This document shows positions 44,678 to 57,589 of a stretch of 64,000 nucleotides of DNA, one piece after another. Origin of the DNA: Adiantum capillus-veneris (taxonomy: Eukaryota; Streptophyta; Polypodiopsida; Polypodiales; Pteridaceae). Made by a program: the position numbers and the translations under genes. The notes below the pieces were generated by a model, which worked only from the letters and a program-made list of their open reading frames with translations, was not told the DNA's origin and searched no databases. The DNA lies in NCBI GenBank assembly GCA_014529385.2, contig CM043968.1, positions 128,625,018-128,689,017 on the forward strand. Reading direction: 5' to 3'. Position 1 is the first letter of the stretch. Every line of letters starts with the position of its first letter.

Positions 44678-45499
44678 CTACAGAACATCACTATCTACGA
44701 AAAGTTTTGGTGCTTCACCATCTTCATCACTTTCAACCATGTTGATTTGTCGCTTATAAGTGGATGCAAGGATTTTTGCTGAAACAATCCTTGGTTTGAT
44801 GATTGTTGCGTCCACATATTGCACAAGGTCTAGTGCTGGTAGTAGGCCTGGTTGAAGTTGCAGTCTTGGTTGAATTTGTAGTCGAAGTGCAACCATGAGC
44901 TACATATGCAGTTGGTACGAAAGAACTAATATGTGGTACTCGTTTCTCTTCTTCCTGCAATGAATTAACAATACCATCCAAAGAAGGCAGTTGCTCCTTC
45001 TTCTTTAAAATAGTGACAATTTGACAAAATTATGTAGGTAGGCTATTCAAAAAAACGGCTATAAGATCTTCATTTGGGACAAGAGCTTCAACATAAATTA
45101 GCTGAGTGCGGATGCTTTTTAATCTGTTAGCTAAAACTGCAATATTTTCATCATCACGCATTGAAAGAGAATACAACTCCATTTTAAGGCTCATTTTGGA
45201 GTATTTGGCTTAGGACCAAACACTTTCTCTAGTTCCATCCAAGCAGTTGCAGATTGCATGTCATCCAAATAATGAATAAAATCATCTTTGAGAGATGTCA
45301 CAATAATACCTAATGCTTGTTCATCCTTGTATTGTTTCTCAGCAGATAACGCTCTGGTAACTGCAATGGATGTGTCTGCTTCATCGGTTGATAGCGGCTT
45401 GACGACGCTCTAGAGATTCTTACGCATCAGATATCTCTTCACTTTGATTTTCCAGGTGTGGAAGCCGAATTTGTTAAACTTGCCGATTTTCGACGCCAT
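44678..45499 (-). pseudogene. Gag pseudogene of the gag-only element
   Basis: ATG at 45,497-45,499 starts MASKIGKFNKFGFHTWKIKV, a typical Copia UBN2-type Gag beginning. It continues with ALSAEKQYKDEQALG and the MRDDENIAVLANRLKS-like stretch, and ends with a CCHC knuckle CAICGRNNHQTKDC (near 44,800) and the tail PKLFVDSDVL followed by a stop at 44,678. There is one in-frame TAG about 30 codons in and at least three shifts. No pol follows. Confidence 0.75.
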
Positions 45500-46106
45500 G
45501 TTGAAGTCTTTAATAAGACGCTTGATAATAAGATTGTGTTGTTAATTATTGCACCGGAACCTTCGGAGAGGTTGCCTTCGTCTCCAACGGTCTATGCATG
45601 CACCTTAGAGAGCGTATTGAGATACTGCATAAACTAGTAGCTAAAGGGTTTGACAAATTCGCCATATTACTGCAATTTACCGTTCTTGAGCTTGAAAAGA
45701 GGCCTTCAAATTTACGAGCCAATATGCTACTGAGCCAAGCACGGAAGATGTTGTGCACCCTGTAAGCATGGAATAATCGAGGGTGTGAATACCCACTTGC
45801 TTAGAGGCCTAAGACCAAATGGGGTAACCCTTTTAAATATAGTATGAACACAAGCTTTAACGAATTCTGTTGCAGACAGTCGACGACGATGGCGTGGATG
45901 ATCAATTGCACTTGCAGTAGGCTAAAAATGCGGAATTTGCAGGAGCTATAGTGTCAAAAAGTTCGTCTCAAGCCAACGCGAGCTGTTTGATGTTGGTTAT
46001 GAACGGGTTGATGCAGGTCGACACACAAGTTTTCCCCTGTGCATGCGACGGTTGTCGCAGTCGAGTCAATTCAAGGCTTCCAAGACCTTCATGCTCTGAT
46101 ATTAGG

Positions 46107-46486
<380 letters not shown>

Positions 46487-46489
46487 CTT

Positions 46490-47600
46490 CTAAAGTGTTA
46501 CTAGATGAGCCATCCATTCAAACAAGGCAAACCAAAGAGGCTCAAAAGTGGGAAAAGCAAAGAGCTGTCTGGAATGCCAAGGAAAAGACCAAAGAAGTGG
46601 ATGAGTGGTAGGAGCATAGGGGACTAGTAGCTCAAATCACTCAGGATCGGGAGAAGAGGATACTAGAAAGTCCAGAATGTTAGATGCTAGAACCATTCAA
46701 AAGCTTTTGTCCAAAGCTTCAAAAGCTTTAGAGAAAGGAATCCTAGCTTATGAATCTGGTAAGTAGGAAATGAGGAACCAACTAAAGGCTTGGAGGAGCA
46801 TCCTGAGAAAGAGGTATGCAAGTCAAGGTGGATATGGCCGAAGCTAATAAATAGGATCTACAGACAAAAAATGTTCAGCAATAGTAACAATCCGAACCTC
46901 CACAAAAACGATCGATAAGCTAAGGGATGCAGGAGGCCAACAGAGGCATGGCAGTGTGAAGATAATTTTCTAGAGTGGAGGTTATCTAGCTCAGATAGCA
47001 ACTTTGGGAATGAATAAGATATATATATATATATATATATATATCGAAGTATGTGAGAGGATTTAGAAGCTGACTATTGACCTTGATGATATCATACAGA
47101 CGTTACCTGGAGTTTCCAATGTCATCAGAAGGCAGAAGAAGAGAGAGTCAGAAGTAATGACACTCGACTTATCTAAAATCAAAGATGACAAAGTACTAGT
47201 TATCCAAACCAAGTAAAACAGTGGGGACCACTGTCATGAGTCATTCTTGATGGTAGTGTTGGAGTCGAGGTTCTAGGGGGCATGCCAAAAAGAGATTAGG
47301 GATTCAAGAAATGAGACCTGCTCCTTTTAGAATTAGGATGGCAGACAAAAGAGTTGTCTAGGCTAGTGATTTGATTGAAAATATCTAGATCAGAGTTGGA
47401 TCAACAAAGTTCAAAACAAATTTTCTCATTCTAGATGTCCAAGGTGTATATTGCATGCTTTTAGGAAGGCCAAGCTTGAGAAGTGCAGGAGCCATACATG
47501 ATTATATAGGCTAAAGAATCACCATACAAGGATCCGGATTGAAACCAACTACACCAAATGCTACATATAGGAGTTTAAAGGATCTGCAAAATACAAAATC
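46490..47600 (+). pseudogene. Gypsy Gag and protease relic
   Basis: Plus-strand fragments: EAQKWEKQRAVWNAKEKTK-like Gag coiled-coil sequence (46,540-46,610), TLPGVSNVIRRQKKRES (about 47,100-47,150), then a protease region with CSF/RPAPFR-like, RIRVGSTKFKTNFL-like, LDVQGVY and LLGRPSL (47,330-47,480). This wording is typical of non-chromovirus plant Gypsy proteases. Many stops. An (AT)13 tract lies at 47,019-47,044. Confidence 0.6.
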
Positions 47601-47654
47601 AACAGATCTACATACCTCATGTATCGCATGAGCACATAATCAATGCTATACAAA

Positions 47655-47658
<4 letters not shown>

Positions 47659-47719
<61 letters not shown>
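47659..47719. repeat. (GA)30 microsatellite
   Basis: 61 bp of pure GA. The stretch from 47,720 to 48,470 is AT-rich and shows no gene. Confidence 0.95.
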
Positions 47720-47722
<3 letters not shown>

Positions 47723-48479
47723 GAGAACACGTGCATGTGCACCTCATAGAGCGGAGTGCTACATCGATACGAAGAGGGAGGAGGTGTGAGTAGAGAGAAT
47801 GACAACACAGACATTGGGTGCAATTCTCTGTGTGCAAGAGTGAGCATTTTTCTCTTACACATATTTATGTATAGATTGATAAATGCTCAAAAGTGATTAC
47901 AAATTGTTAGCCCGAATGTAAAGTGACCATAGCTCATAAAGAGCTCTTTAAAAATACAATATCAATAAATATGCTATCCTTTTGTATTTTCCATTGATCG
48001 CTTAAACTTTTGCCAACTGTCAGCTACGTGCAATAAATATATTTCCATTTCCATTATATATCTCTTCGTTAGAAAAACATTTGTCCTCAGTTGCTAAGAT
48101 AAGAATCTACAAAGTATACTTGTCAAAAGCAATGGTTAACATTATGTGTCAAAAATATCATGTATCAAAATGAAAAAAAATATAAACTTAAACAACTGAA
48201 TTTGCTTATGCTTGTCGTCATCCACATACCACATATTCTAGAGTCCCATACCACAAGAATAAGCAGTATATGTAATATCCTGTTGTATCAGAATATCATT
48301 GGTCAAATTCATCCTTCAATAGTTAATTCTCATGAATTTCAAGTTCTATTTCATAAACATTATCGACAACAAATTATCATAGACTAAATCAAATTCAAAT
48401 TCCAAATCCAAGTCCAAATTTCGTCCATTATATACTTGAGTAACAAAATCTTACTAGGGATACTGGTAGCCCAGCCACT

Positions 48480-48920
48480 GGAGCATGATTTTGTGATCGG
48501 TGTTGCCTAAATTGGCAAATCAACACCAATGGAACGGTGCTGCCTAAATCAACAAATCTGCACTGATATTGTTTAAACTAGTGAATGTGTTGTTTGTTGG
48601 TGTGCTGCCTAAATTGGCAAATATGCACTCGTAGAATCTACACTAGGATGAGCATATACACATTGCTTAAATCGGTAAATCTATGTGTAGGTGACCAATG
48701 GACCAAACAAGGCATAGAAAAAAAATGTTTACCACCTGCTTGCCTCACTTACATATTGTTGTTCACTATCCCAAAGCATCTTAGCTGATGTGAGTAGTTG
48801 TATATCTTAATGTGAAATCATCTCAATGAGAATTCCATTTAGTGCAAGCTTAAGCCACGATGTGAGAGATAGATGGACTCATAGCTCATAAGATAATGTA
48901 GGTAAAGAAAATATGAAAAG
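48480..48920 (+). repeat. Dispersed repeat copy 1 with internal short repeats
   Basis: Contains several degenerate units of the form TGCTGCCTAAAT-GGCAAAT-TGCAC and ends with CATAAGATAATGTAGGTAAAG. A second, diverged copy in the same orientation lies at 50,820-51,220. No coding sequence. Family unknown. Confidence 0.6.
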
Positions 48921-49381
48921 AGAAGTGAGGTATTTGATGTACATACGTGGACGATATATCACATCTAAAAAAATATGTAAGCAGTGTGGGCGTGTGGAGA
49001 CAGATACAAGTACGAGAGAGATGCAACTATCAAACTCGCACCAAAGTATAATACTTAAAAAGAATAGCAGTGCCATTTAGCCTCTGTGGTGAAACAATTG
49101 GATAAAAGACTCAATATAAAATTTTAAATTTGATTGCACATGGGGGACTTTTATGATTGTTAACACCAAAATTAGAAAAAGCGTTATAGAAACCTGCAAA
49201 CATATCCTTTAAAAGTAGGAATGTCTTGTAAATCACTAGAATGAAAATAGTAATGCTCATACATGAATCTTGTTTAATACAAAGTGAAGTCCTCAATAGT
49301 AAGTGCTTGCATTTTTATGAGGGGCCGTGCTTTTTCCACCCGTCATTGGCAATAATCAATTGTTAGTGCATTAATAAATAA

Positions 49382-49440
49382 TTATTGTGTCTATATTGAA
49401 GAGCAAGGGATACCCATGCTCTTCAATATAGACACAATAA
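49382..49440. repeat. Perfect 24-bp hairpin
   Basis: Arms 49,382-49,405 and 49,417-49,440 are exact reverse complements (core CTATATTGAAGAGCA), with an 11-base loop. It ends where the truncated Copia fragment begins. It could be a template-switch footprint at a 5' truncation, or a small-RNA type hairpin. Confidence 0.9.
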
Positions 49441-50356
49441 AATAGTTTGTAGTCTGACAAGTCATCAGATTTATGCATAGCCCAGGGTCTAAGCAACGGC
49501 ATGCTATCAAGCGGATCTTTTACTATTTGAGTGACACTTTACATCTTGGGTTGTTTTATCTCAAAGGGGGATCATTACCGTCAGATTCGGACTCACACTG
49601 GGATGATTGTTTTGAAACACGAGTGTCTACGAGTGGTTTTGTTTCATGCTTGGTAGTACATGCATATCATGGTTGAGTAAGAAGCAACCAACTATGGCCA
49701 CTTCCAACTGTGAGGCTGAGTACAGGGTAGTCTTCATAGCTACAATTTAATGTGTATGACTCAGACACCTTATGGATGATTTGGGTGTTGGACAAGATAG
49801 TGCGAACATCATCTACGTTGATAATCAAAGCACATTGGCAGTTGCGAGGAACCCAATTTTTTATGATTGCATAAAGCACATTGGGGTGCATTACCACTAC
49901 GTCAAGGAGAGGCTCTCAACAGGAGAGATAAGTTTGGCTTATGTGTCAACACACGACAACCTTGGAGATCTTTTCACAAAGTCATTGTCTTGTGATCAGA
50001 AGTTTGAAGCTTTTCGCAAAGCTCTGGGCTTACTCCCCTTTGTGTACTGATCATGTCCTCAGGGCATGGCGCTTCCCTATACTCACTCTTGTTCACCACA
50101 TCACTCTAGGGGGATTTGTTATCATATACATGGGGCAGTGATGTGTGTGAACACACTTAGGACCGCCAGGTATTTTTTCCCTCATTAGAAGGTTCCCCCC
50201 CCCCCCCCCCCCCCGTGCATTGTATACACGCCAATCACTCTAGGGCTATCTTATCTCTCAATTGTAAACTAAGTAATACTACTCTTTGTTGTGAGCCTTG
50301 AGCTTCCTTCGTCTTCTCCAAGCTGTGTGCGTTTCTCTATACCCCTATTTCCAACA
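49441..50356 (+). mobile_element. 5'-truncated Copia-2 relative (RNase H and 3' LTR)
   Basis: 49,460-50,050 reads as the C-terminal RT/RNase H part of Copia (MHSPGSKQRHAIKRI, YLSDTLHLGLFYLKGGSLPS, YVDNQSTLAVARNPIF, KHIGVHYHYVKERLSTGEIS) with a few shifts and stops. A polypurine tract (CTAGGGGGATT) precedes the 3' LTR at 50,117-50,356, which ends TTTCCAACA. Everything upstream of RNase H is missing; the break abuts the 24-bp hairpin. The LTR contains a C20 run (50,195-50,214). Confidence 0.85.
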
Positions 50357-50819
50357 ATGCACAAGAGATTTTGTATATTGAACGAATTGAGTGCTATAAT
50401 TTATAGTTATTTTGGATATTGATGTGTAACATGGAAAGACATTATTATAAAATTTGGTATCGTATTTGTTAGTGTATTATGATTAAAGTTTTGTAAATGA
50501 CTTTGAAAAAAAATAAGAAACAAAAACCAGCTTAATTGAGCACTTGTCTTCAAGTTCTTGTGTCCTGAATGGTATGTTCACAGTAAGCTCAGAAAAGGGA
50601 AGTATGCCACAATTCGTTCTATATAGCTCTTTTGTGAATCATTAGAAGCTCAACAATATTAGAAAAAGAAATGATTATCATTGAAAGTAGTTGGTGAATG
50701 TCATTCAAGATGGACAATTGTATTGTCATAAAATTGTGGTAAACATAATAAAAGGGATGATGTTGACCAGATTTATTGTAATTAACAACTAGGAAAAATA
50801 TGACAATGAGTGATTTAGA
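50357..50819. other. AT-rich stretch without recognisable feature
   Basis: Nothing supported on either strand. Confidence 0.6.
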
Positions 50820-51220
50820 GAGTTGTTGGTGTGCTGCATAAATCGGCGAATCTAAAATGGTGCTGCCTAAATCAGTGAATTTGCACAATTAATTAGTGTT
50901 GCCCAAATTGACGAATCTAGACCAAGATGAGAATTTACACACTACATAAATTGGCGAACCTGCGTGCACGTGACCAATGGAATAGACAAGGCATAAAAAA
51001 CAAAACATTTACTACTTTTTGATGCCAAATTGGAGTAGGTTTGAGTACTGAAGTATGTAAAGCTATCGACGATCATCCCAAATCACCTGAGCTCATATGA
51101 GTAGCTGTATAGCTTAATGAAAAAGCATCTCAATAGACATTTCATTTAGTGCACGTACAAGCCATGATGCTAGAGATTTTTATTTTCATAGTCCATAAGC
51201 TAATGTAGGTAAAGTGTCTA
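50820..51220 (+). repeat. Dispersed repeat copy 2
   Basis: Diverged direct copy of 48,480-48,920 (GTGCTGCATAAATCGGCGAA and ACGTGACCAATGGAATAGAC blocks). From 51,221 to 51,621 nothing else is recognised. Confidence 0.6.
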
Positions 51221-51621
51221 GCTGTACATTTCCTTGTTGCAACATTGCTTGAGTGTAATCATTTTGGGTAAATCTGCAAAGAGATTAACTTACTAGGAAA
51301 TATGTAATCATTTTATCAAATGCATATAGTAGACGTAAAGTTTTTGTATAAGAATATTTTGTAAAAGATGGTATGTAATATGAAGATCGTAAGCAAATAA
51401 AGAGAATATAATTTACACTAGGATGGTCCATTACATATGGCATTTGGGCCTATAGAGAGAACAATTACTTACTCATCAAAGAAAATTCCAATGTTGTCAT
51501 TAAAGGTATAGAAATATGTTCTATTGTGAAATTTCGTATCGAGGGGCTATCTGATAACCAACCCACTTAATTTGAGTATGTGTACTTGCATTTTTCTCTT
51601 AATCAATAGACGGGTCATGCA

Positions 51622-52380
51622 TGCTACATATCCATGTGGTAGTGATGTGTGTAAACACGCTTAGGACCACCGGGGCATTTTTTCCCTCGCTAGGAGGTCT
51701 TTCTCCCCGTGCATTGTATATATGCACATCACTCTAGGGCTATTGTATCTTTCTATTGCACACTAAGTAATACTACTCTCTGTTGTGTGCCTTGAGCTTC
51801 CTTCGTCTTTTCCAAGCTGTGTCTATTTCTTTGCAACCCTATTTCCAACAATTGGTATGAGAGCAGGTTGCATCCTCCGGCTTAGTCATTAGCATCACAA
51901 GCACACGCCTGCTCACTTTCTCCAATTTTAGTGAGCTTTGGTGAGTATTAGCAGGTCGATAAGTACTTCGGGTCAGCTTGTAGAGTTGAGTCTACTTAGA
52001 TTTTCCATTCGGGCTCATTTTGGCCTTTGTTTTGACTACATGCAGGACTGTGTAGGCAATTTTATCATTTTGTGCATGATTTTTGTCAGTGCCTTTTTTT
52101 GCATCAGAGGTCCCTTACAATCTTCTATGGGTTTTGCTATATAGCACTTGTTGGTCCCATTTTGTTTCTCTTCTTTTCGGGCAATTTTCACATCAGGAGT
52201 AGGCATTCACCATGGCTGACAACAACACAGATGTGCTCAAGATGTTTGTTGTTGATGGATGAGGACAATTACCCAATGTGGGTTTATATAATGCAACATG
52301 TTCTTGTGTCAAAGGGAGTTTGATATATTGTGCAGGGCTTTAACGTACGTCCTTGTTCTGTGGATATAGGCGAAGTTGAG
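51622..52380 (+). mobile_element. 3'-truncated Copia-2 relative (5' LTR, leader, Gag start)
   Basis: The 5' LTR 51,622-51,850 is followed by primer site TGGTATGAGAGC (51,853-51,864) and a 350-bp leader. The Gag ATG at 52,212 (MADNNTDVLKMF) is followed by NYPMWVYIMQHVLVSKG after a shift. The element stops abruptly at 52,380 where a CACTA-type end begins. Same family and orientation as the piece at 49,441 and Copia-3. Confidence 0.85.
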
Positions 52381-53560
52381 CACTACAAGAGGCGTTGAAG
52401 GCTTGTGACGGCCTTAGCGTGACAAAAATTTATTGGGACATTTTTATCCCCGATGTTGCTAAAAACATCGATATAAGCGTAAAAAACAAACTATCGTTAT
52501 AAGCATTGCTATACCTGTCGCTATGTAGAAACACACATAACAAGATTGCATGCCCAAATAGCAACGGTGATAACGACCTTGCAGACCCCTAAATAGCGAC
52601 TCCAGAGCATAATTTTTTTTGGTGGCAGGGCAAACAATGCCCTAGTACCAATTAACCATATATATTGAGCATAATACAAAAGCATAGAATTAACAAAAGC
52701 AATGGGAATTGATAAAAACAAAGAATTGACAACAACACTATATAACCAAATTACATTACATTGTTGTTCACAGCCTACAAAAAAGTAATGTAGAACCAAT
52801 TTACATTGTTGTTCACAATTTACAAAAATTGTAGAACCAAAAGCCATTATGAAAAACTGTAGAACCAATTTACATTGTTGTTCACAATCTACAAATTTGA
52901 TGTATACACGTCATCTCCTGCTATATAGAAGTAAGACTAGCTAGTCCTAGCTAGGGCTAGTCTGATGTTGGCTAATCTGACGTCTCTTTGCGACCCAACG
53001 ACATATCTATCGGATTCTGCAAAAGAAACAATAAATTTTTTGTAAGTTTAAACATACAAATATAAAACAATCTAACAACTTATTATTAAAATACAATAAA
53101 TTTTAGAGCTTAAAATTAAGTAAATTACCAAGCCAAGTCGAGAGCTTATAATTTCCATTGGAAAATTCAAGCACTTTTTGCCCGCAAACTTGCACGTGTA
53201 TGAGGTGGGATCACGTCCAGTCATCAACCACTGTTCAAGACATACAAAGAAACGTTATGTCAAAATTAAAGATTACAAATATCCAAAACTACTAAACCTA
53301 GAGAGCAATGCAACAACACTTACAAAGTTGGCTTCACATGACGCCCATCCACGGCTTCCCAGTTGGTGCGAGCTCCTTGCCTCTACTCGCACTCTAGACG
53401 CCTTCTTTTGTTACTTCCACTTATTGGGATTCTCGCACGCTTTTCGCTTTGTAATTTTTCAATCTTCTTTATTTAGACAAGTTGGTTTGCTCCACCCATG
53501 CTTTATTGCTTTCTTCACATGGGAGCACTTGCAGTAGGCGCGCATCCGCACCCTCATTAA
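52381..53560. mobile_element. CACTA-type transposon end and unassigned interior
   Basis: CACTACAAGA at 52,381-52,390 is the canonical CACTA terminal motif. The next 230 bp hold repeated subterminal words around TCGCTAT, ATAGCGAC, ATAGCAACG and CGTTATAAGC, as expected for transposase-binding repeats. The flank GAG (52,378-52,380) would be the 3-bp duplication. I do not find the opposite end (TCTTGTAGTG) or a transposase. Minus-strand pieces near 53,330-53,560 (FNEDLMRVRMRAYCKCSH; NWEAVDGRHVKPTL) look once-coding but are unassigned. The right limit is not known. Confidence 0.5.
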
Positions 53561-53569
53561 GTCTTCATT

Positions 53570-55726
53570 GAAGCGCTCACCCCGATTTTCCACAGGAAAC
53601 TCATCATGCAACATGGTGACGACTTTTTATTTCAAATCATTGGGCACTTTTGACCATTTATTTAATCATTGGGCACTTTTGACCATTGGGCACTTTTGAC
53701 CATTGTTGCTCCCTTCTTGGTGGACACATTGATTATTTTGTGGAGTACAATTATCCCTAAGGCTTTCTTGGATAGCCTTGGTGAGAACAGCCAAAGTCCT
53801 CTCAAATATCTTTGGATCTTTACGATTGGCTTCAGGATCACTGACTCATGCCCAATTGCTTGCGAGCTGGTAGCTTTTGACTCAAAGACACACTTTCTCC
53901 TTCAATCATTGTATTGTCTTCCAATTGGATTGCATTGGTGGTGACTAGATTGCTTCCCAAGTAGTGATACCTCTAATGACTAGGCCAAGCCATTATAGAT
54001 ATCCTCACATCACAGTTCCCTAATGAATCAATCAAGCAATTGGTTATTGTTGAAATGATCATTTGGATTACAACGAGAATTCAAGCGACTAATAAAGTCT
54101 CTCACTTACTCACCTTCCTCCTATTGGGCTTTCTAGAGCTAAGATGCTATGCCCCAAAGCACTCCCTCTCATATGACCCTCATATATACACTTTCAAGAA
54201 CAATCTCCTAAGTGTATGATAGTGCATGCACTCTTCATTCCTTAGCGTTCTATACCAATCTCCTAAGTGTATGATAGTGCATGCACTCTTCATTCGTTAG
54301 CGTTCTATACCAATCCCTCGCTTTCCCACTTAGAGTCAAGCTTAAAGCCTTGTAGTTATGAAGTTCATTGTGCTCTTCCAGGGACTCACATACGTGTTCA
54401 AATAATTCAATATGCTTTCGAATTCTCCATCTCCATTTAATTTTTGTGTGAGCTTGGCCAATTGTACTACCTTACTTCTATGCTCTCTATCAGGCATGCT
54501 ACACATATTTTCAACAATAAATCGACCGATAGCTTGAGAAAATGTTGACAAGTCACCCAAGTGAGCAGGTATAGTGGGTAGAGGCGCTCCCGAGACTGCA
54601 TGTGGAATGGGGGTTGGCATTGAGTTTGGCATATGGGCAATCCTTGGATTCCAAGCTTTGTAGGACGTTGCGCCATGTGGTGGCCCAAAGTTCATATTTG
54701 TGGCCCTAGGCATAGCAGACGTAGGATGTGACATGTTAATGCTAGCTGGTATGGCCCCATTAGAATAATGGCTTGGATAGGGTGATCATGGAGCGTAAGC
54801 TATCAAAACAATTGGCAGTGTAGGAGCTACATGGGCATGAGGGCCAACAAGTACTTATGATTGATATACACTTGTAGGTATTGTTGTAGGCATTGTGCTA
54901 CTAGGTAGCAGTGCTTTACTAACTAATGAGGTCCAGGGTTTACTTTTTATAACCAACCCACATGGTATGTGTAGCCCATGTACATGTTGGTCCAAGTCTT
55001 GGTTTGCAGGCCATACTCCCAATTTTCATTGAGGATTATCCCCTCTAAGCTTGGCATGTTGGAGGTTCCCCTTGAAGTGGAGGTATTATGGCTCCCTATG
55101 GTTTGACCCTCAATGACTGTTAATTTAGGAGCACTTGGTTGCTCGACTGACATGATTGTTGTCATAGGGGCCTTTGCTTTCATGGCTCGACATTGTTCCA
55201 TTAAACGTAGTCTCTTAATTTCCCTCTCCCTAGTTGCTTGCATATATCGTTCGACCTCTTGTACTTCAACAAGACTCCTTCCATCGGGTAGTAGAAATTC
55301 AAAGGGTGATGGCTTGGTAGGGTCTCTAGTGAATGGAGGGGGTAGGATATCAACATGGATAGTCTTGGGGAGTATAGGGTCTACATGAGAAGTGAACGGT
55401 GAATATACCTCCTCGTCGCCTTTGTTTATTTCACTAGTTGTAGGCTCTCAACGAGTGGCTCGACTAATGGTTTCCATTAGGAGACTAAACACACTAGCAC
55501 TTGGTTGTGGGGCCAAGAGAGGTACATTTTGGTTTGTATTTTTTGGGTATGGGGTAATGTGTCCCTCCATCATGTCACAATCAGAGGAAGAGTCACTAGC
55601 CACCGCGATGTGTGGGTCTTGGGTTGCACTACATTGGGTCCCAGTTGAAGTCCCAAAACCTAACATGGGTGGATAATGGGTTCTTGTGTAATTTGAGGCA
55701 CTCTCTAATTTCTCAAACTCTAGCAC
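53570..55726 (-). pseudogene. Gypsy Gag pseudogene (Athila/Tat-like)
   Basis: From 55,726 leftward: acidic N-terminus (DSSSDCDMMEGHITPYP), MQATREREIKRLRLMEQC at 55,243, a Pro- and Met-rich linker (54,734-54,560), the capsid part FSQAIGRFIVENMCSM and QKLNGDGEFESILNYLN, then LSLTLSGKARDWYRTLTNEE (about 54,330-54,280), typical of Gypsy Gag. Frameshifts and stops throughout. The primer-site-like sequence at 56,652-56,669 lies upstream, consistent with a minus-strand element whose 5' LTR lies to the right. Confidence 0.6.
54201..54310. repeat. 55-bp tandem duplication in the Gag relic
   Basis: Two adjacent copies (54,201-54,255 and 54,256-54,310) with AATCTCCTAAGTGTATGATA, differing at one or two positions. 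A threefold repeat of TTGGGCACTTTTGACCA lies nearby at about 53,640-53,703. Confidence 0.9.
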
Positions 55727-56525
55727 TCATATAGAGTGTAAATATATGTGATGCACATACCCTAAAAGTGTTGACAAGTACCCTAAGAGGCCTCGCCACC
55801 ACTAGCTATTTCTATCATTTTTACTTGAATTTTCTTGATTTTCTAACCCTTTTTCATGTGTGTGATGTGGAATAGGTCATGTGATAGCTCAAAATGAGTG
55901 TATCATTTAGAGGAATGGGGCGAAACTCTCATAACCCCCAAAATAGTCGATTTCTACTTGGGCGTGTAGGCACAAGAGGGAAAGTCTAAAGGAAGCTAGT
56001 GGAGGGAAAAGGTGAAGCCTATATCCCACATGCTTCCTTTTGCCCTTGAGAAGTGGGGTATATATATAACATGATACACACTATTCACTTGGTTTGAATG
56101 CGGCAAAGTGGCCCGTCGGCGCTCGTAGATGTACTTTGTCACCTCGCACGAGAGTTGTGCGATTTGCCAAAACAAAAAACATGAGGCACACTATTCCTTC
56201 ACTTGAAAGGAAGCTATGGAGGACCCTGCTTCCTAAATATATAAATCAAGATTGAGGTTGTAGCTGGGGCAAAAGGGGCTCTTTCTTTTTCTCGCCTGCA
56301 CGAAGGGCTAGATGGAGTCATTTTTTTTTGGTCGATTCAAAAATCACAACCACTTACAGGGTGCAATTGTTTTCTATTTTTGTTATTTGTTTTTTTTCTT
56401 TTTCTACTTTGACCTCAACAAAACTTACATTTACATCAAAACTGAAATTACCATGCCTTAACACTACTGTTAAAAAACTAACAGAATACCTGACATCTCC
56501 GCATCCAAATTTGCATACACATACA

Positions 56526-56571
<46 letters not shown>

Positions 56572-56651
56572 ACACTTTTTGACCTTTCTAACATGCAAAA
56601 AAACCCTCAACATAGAATGCAAGCTGCGGTGGGAGTTCGGTGCAGAGTGGT
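55727..56651 (-). other. Leader region of the Athila/Tat-like element
   Basis: No gene. AT-rich, containing a (CA)21 tract at 56,528-56,569 and a TATATATAAC word near 56,055. Confidence 0.4.
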
Positions 56652-56669
56652 TCCCCGGCTACAACGCCA
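56652..56669 (-). promoter_or_regulatory. Gypsy primer-binding-site-like sequence
   Basis: On the minus strand TGGCGTTGTAGCCGGGGA, close to the TGGCGCCGTTGCCGGGGA primer site I know from Athila/Ogre-type Gypsy elements. It fits the Gag relic downstream on the same strand. Confidence 0.55.
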
Positions 56670-56883
56670 AAAGTGAACTATAGGGAACTAGCTCAACAAC
56701 ATGTGTGAGCCACAAGGCTACAAACACACAGATAACCTCTACAACTACAGATTGGCATGTCACTCACCTCCTACGCTTTTGTCACTGAGGAAATCCTTCT
56801 GTGCGCTGAGAGGAAAGAAGCCACCGTTGTTGATCATCCTCCTCATTGCCGCCGTACTTGCCACTACTCGATTGCCTATTCCA

Positions 56884-56966
<83 letters not shown>
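56884..56966. repeat. Compound (CT)n(CA)n microsatellite
   Basis: CT repeats (56,884-56,919, one interruption) directly followed by (CA)24. From 56,967 to 57,580 I recognise no gene. Confidence 0.95.
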
Positions 56967-56970
<4 letters not shown>

Positions 56971-57589
56971 CAGAAAACCAAGAGGATAAGGCAAGAGCAA
57001 GCTTTGTGCCTTCAGAATAAGCAAAAGACTAGCTTTACAATCCTTATCTATGGGTCTGTCTCTTTCACATACGGATGCCCACATTCGACCAATTAGCACT
57101 AAACAAGTTTGGTGCATAGTCTAGTGTGCCTCTTATCGGCAATTACCATCCCTGAGCATAAGCCTATGGGACCGACAAGCTCAGCCCATAACCCAAAACA
57201 AGTAATAATAAGGATGACGCTCAAAGTTAACAACATACTTGACTTGTCATTGTACTTGTCTATTGATTTGAATATACAATTCTAGTTTTAGTTCCCACTT
57301 CTGGTATTCATTGTCATTTGAGTTCCAGTATTGTGTTTCGTTTTCACCGTCATTTGATCTAAAGTCTCATAATGATTTGAAGTTTGAATTAACTCCAACT
57401 ACCGATGTGGAATAGCAGTCTGAAAGTGTTCAACTCATTGCATTTTGGCGATCAAGGTGGATTGAGCTAAGTTGCTCTTGACAGACAAACTACCTCCTAG
57501 TTGGTGTTAGAGTCATCAGACATCAGTCATGATGCCCAAAAGAGTTGCAAGGTACAAGACCAACTACCAGATTCATGGATAATCTGGAC

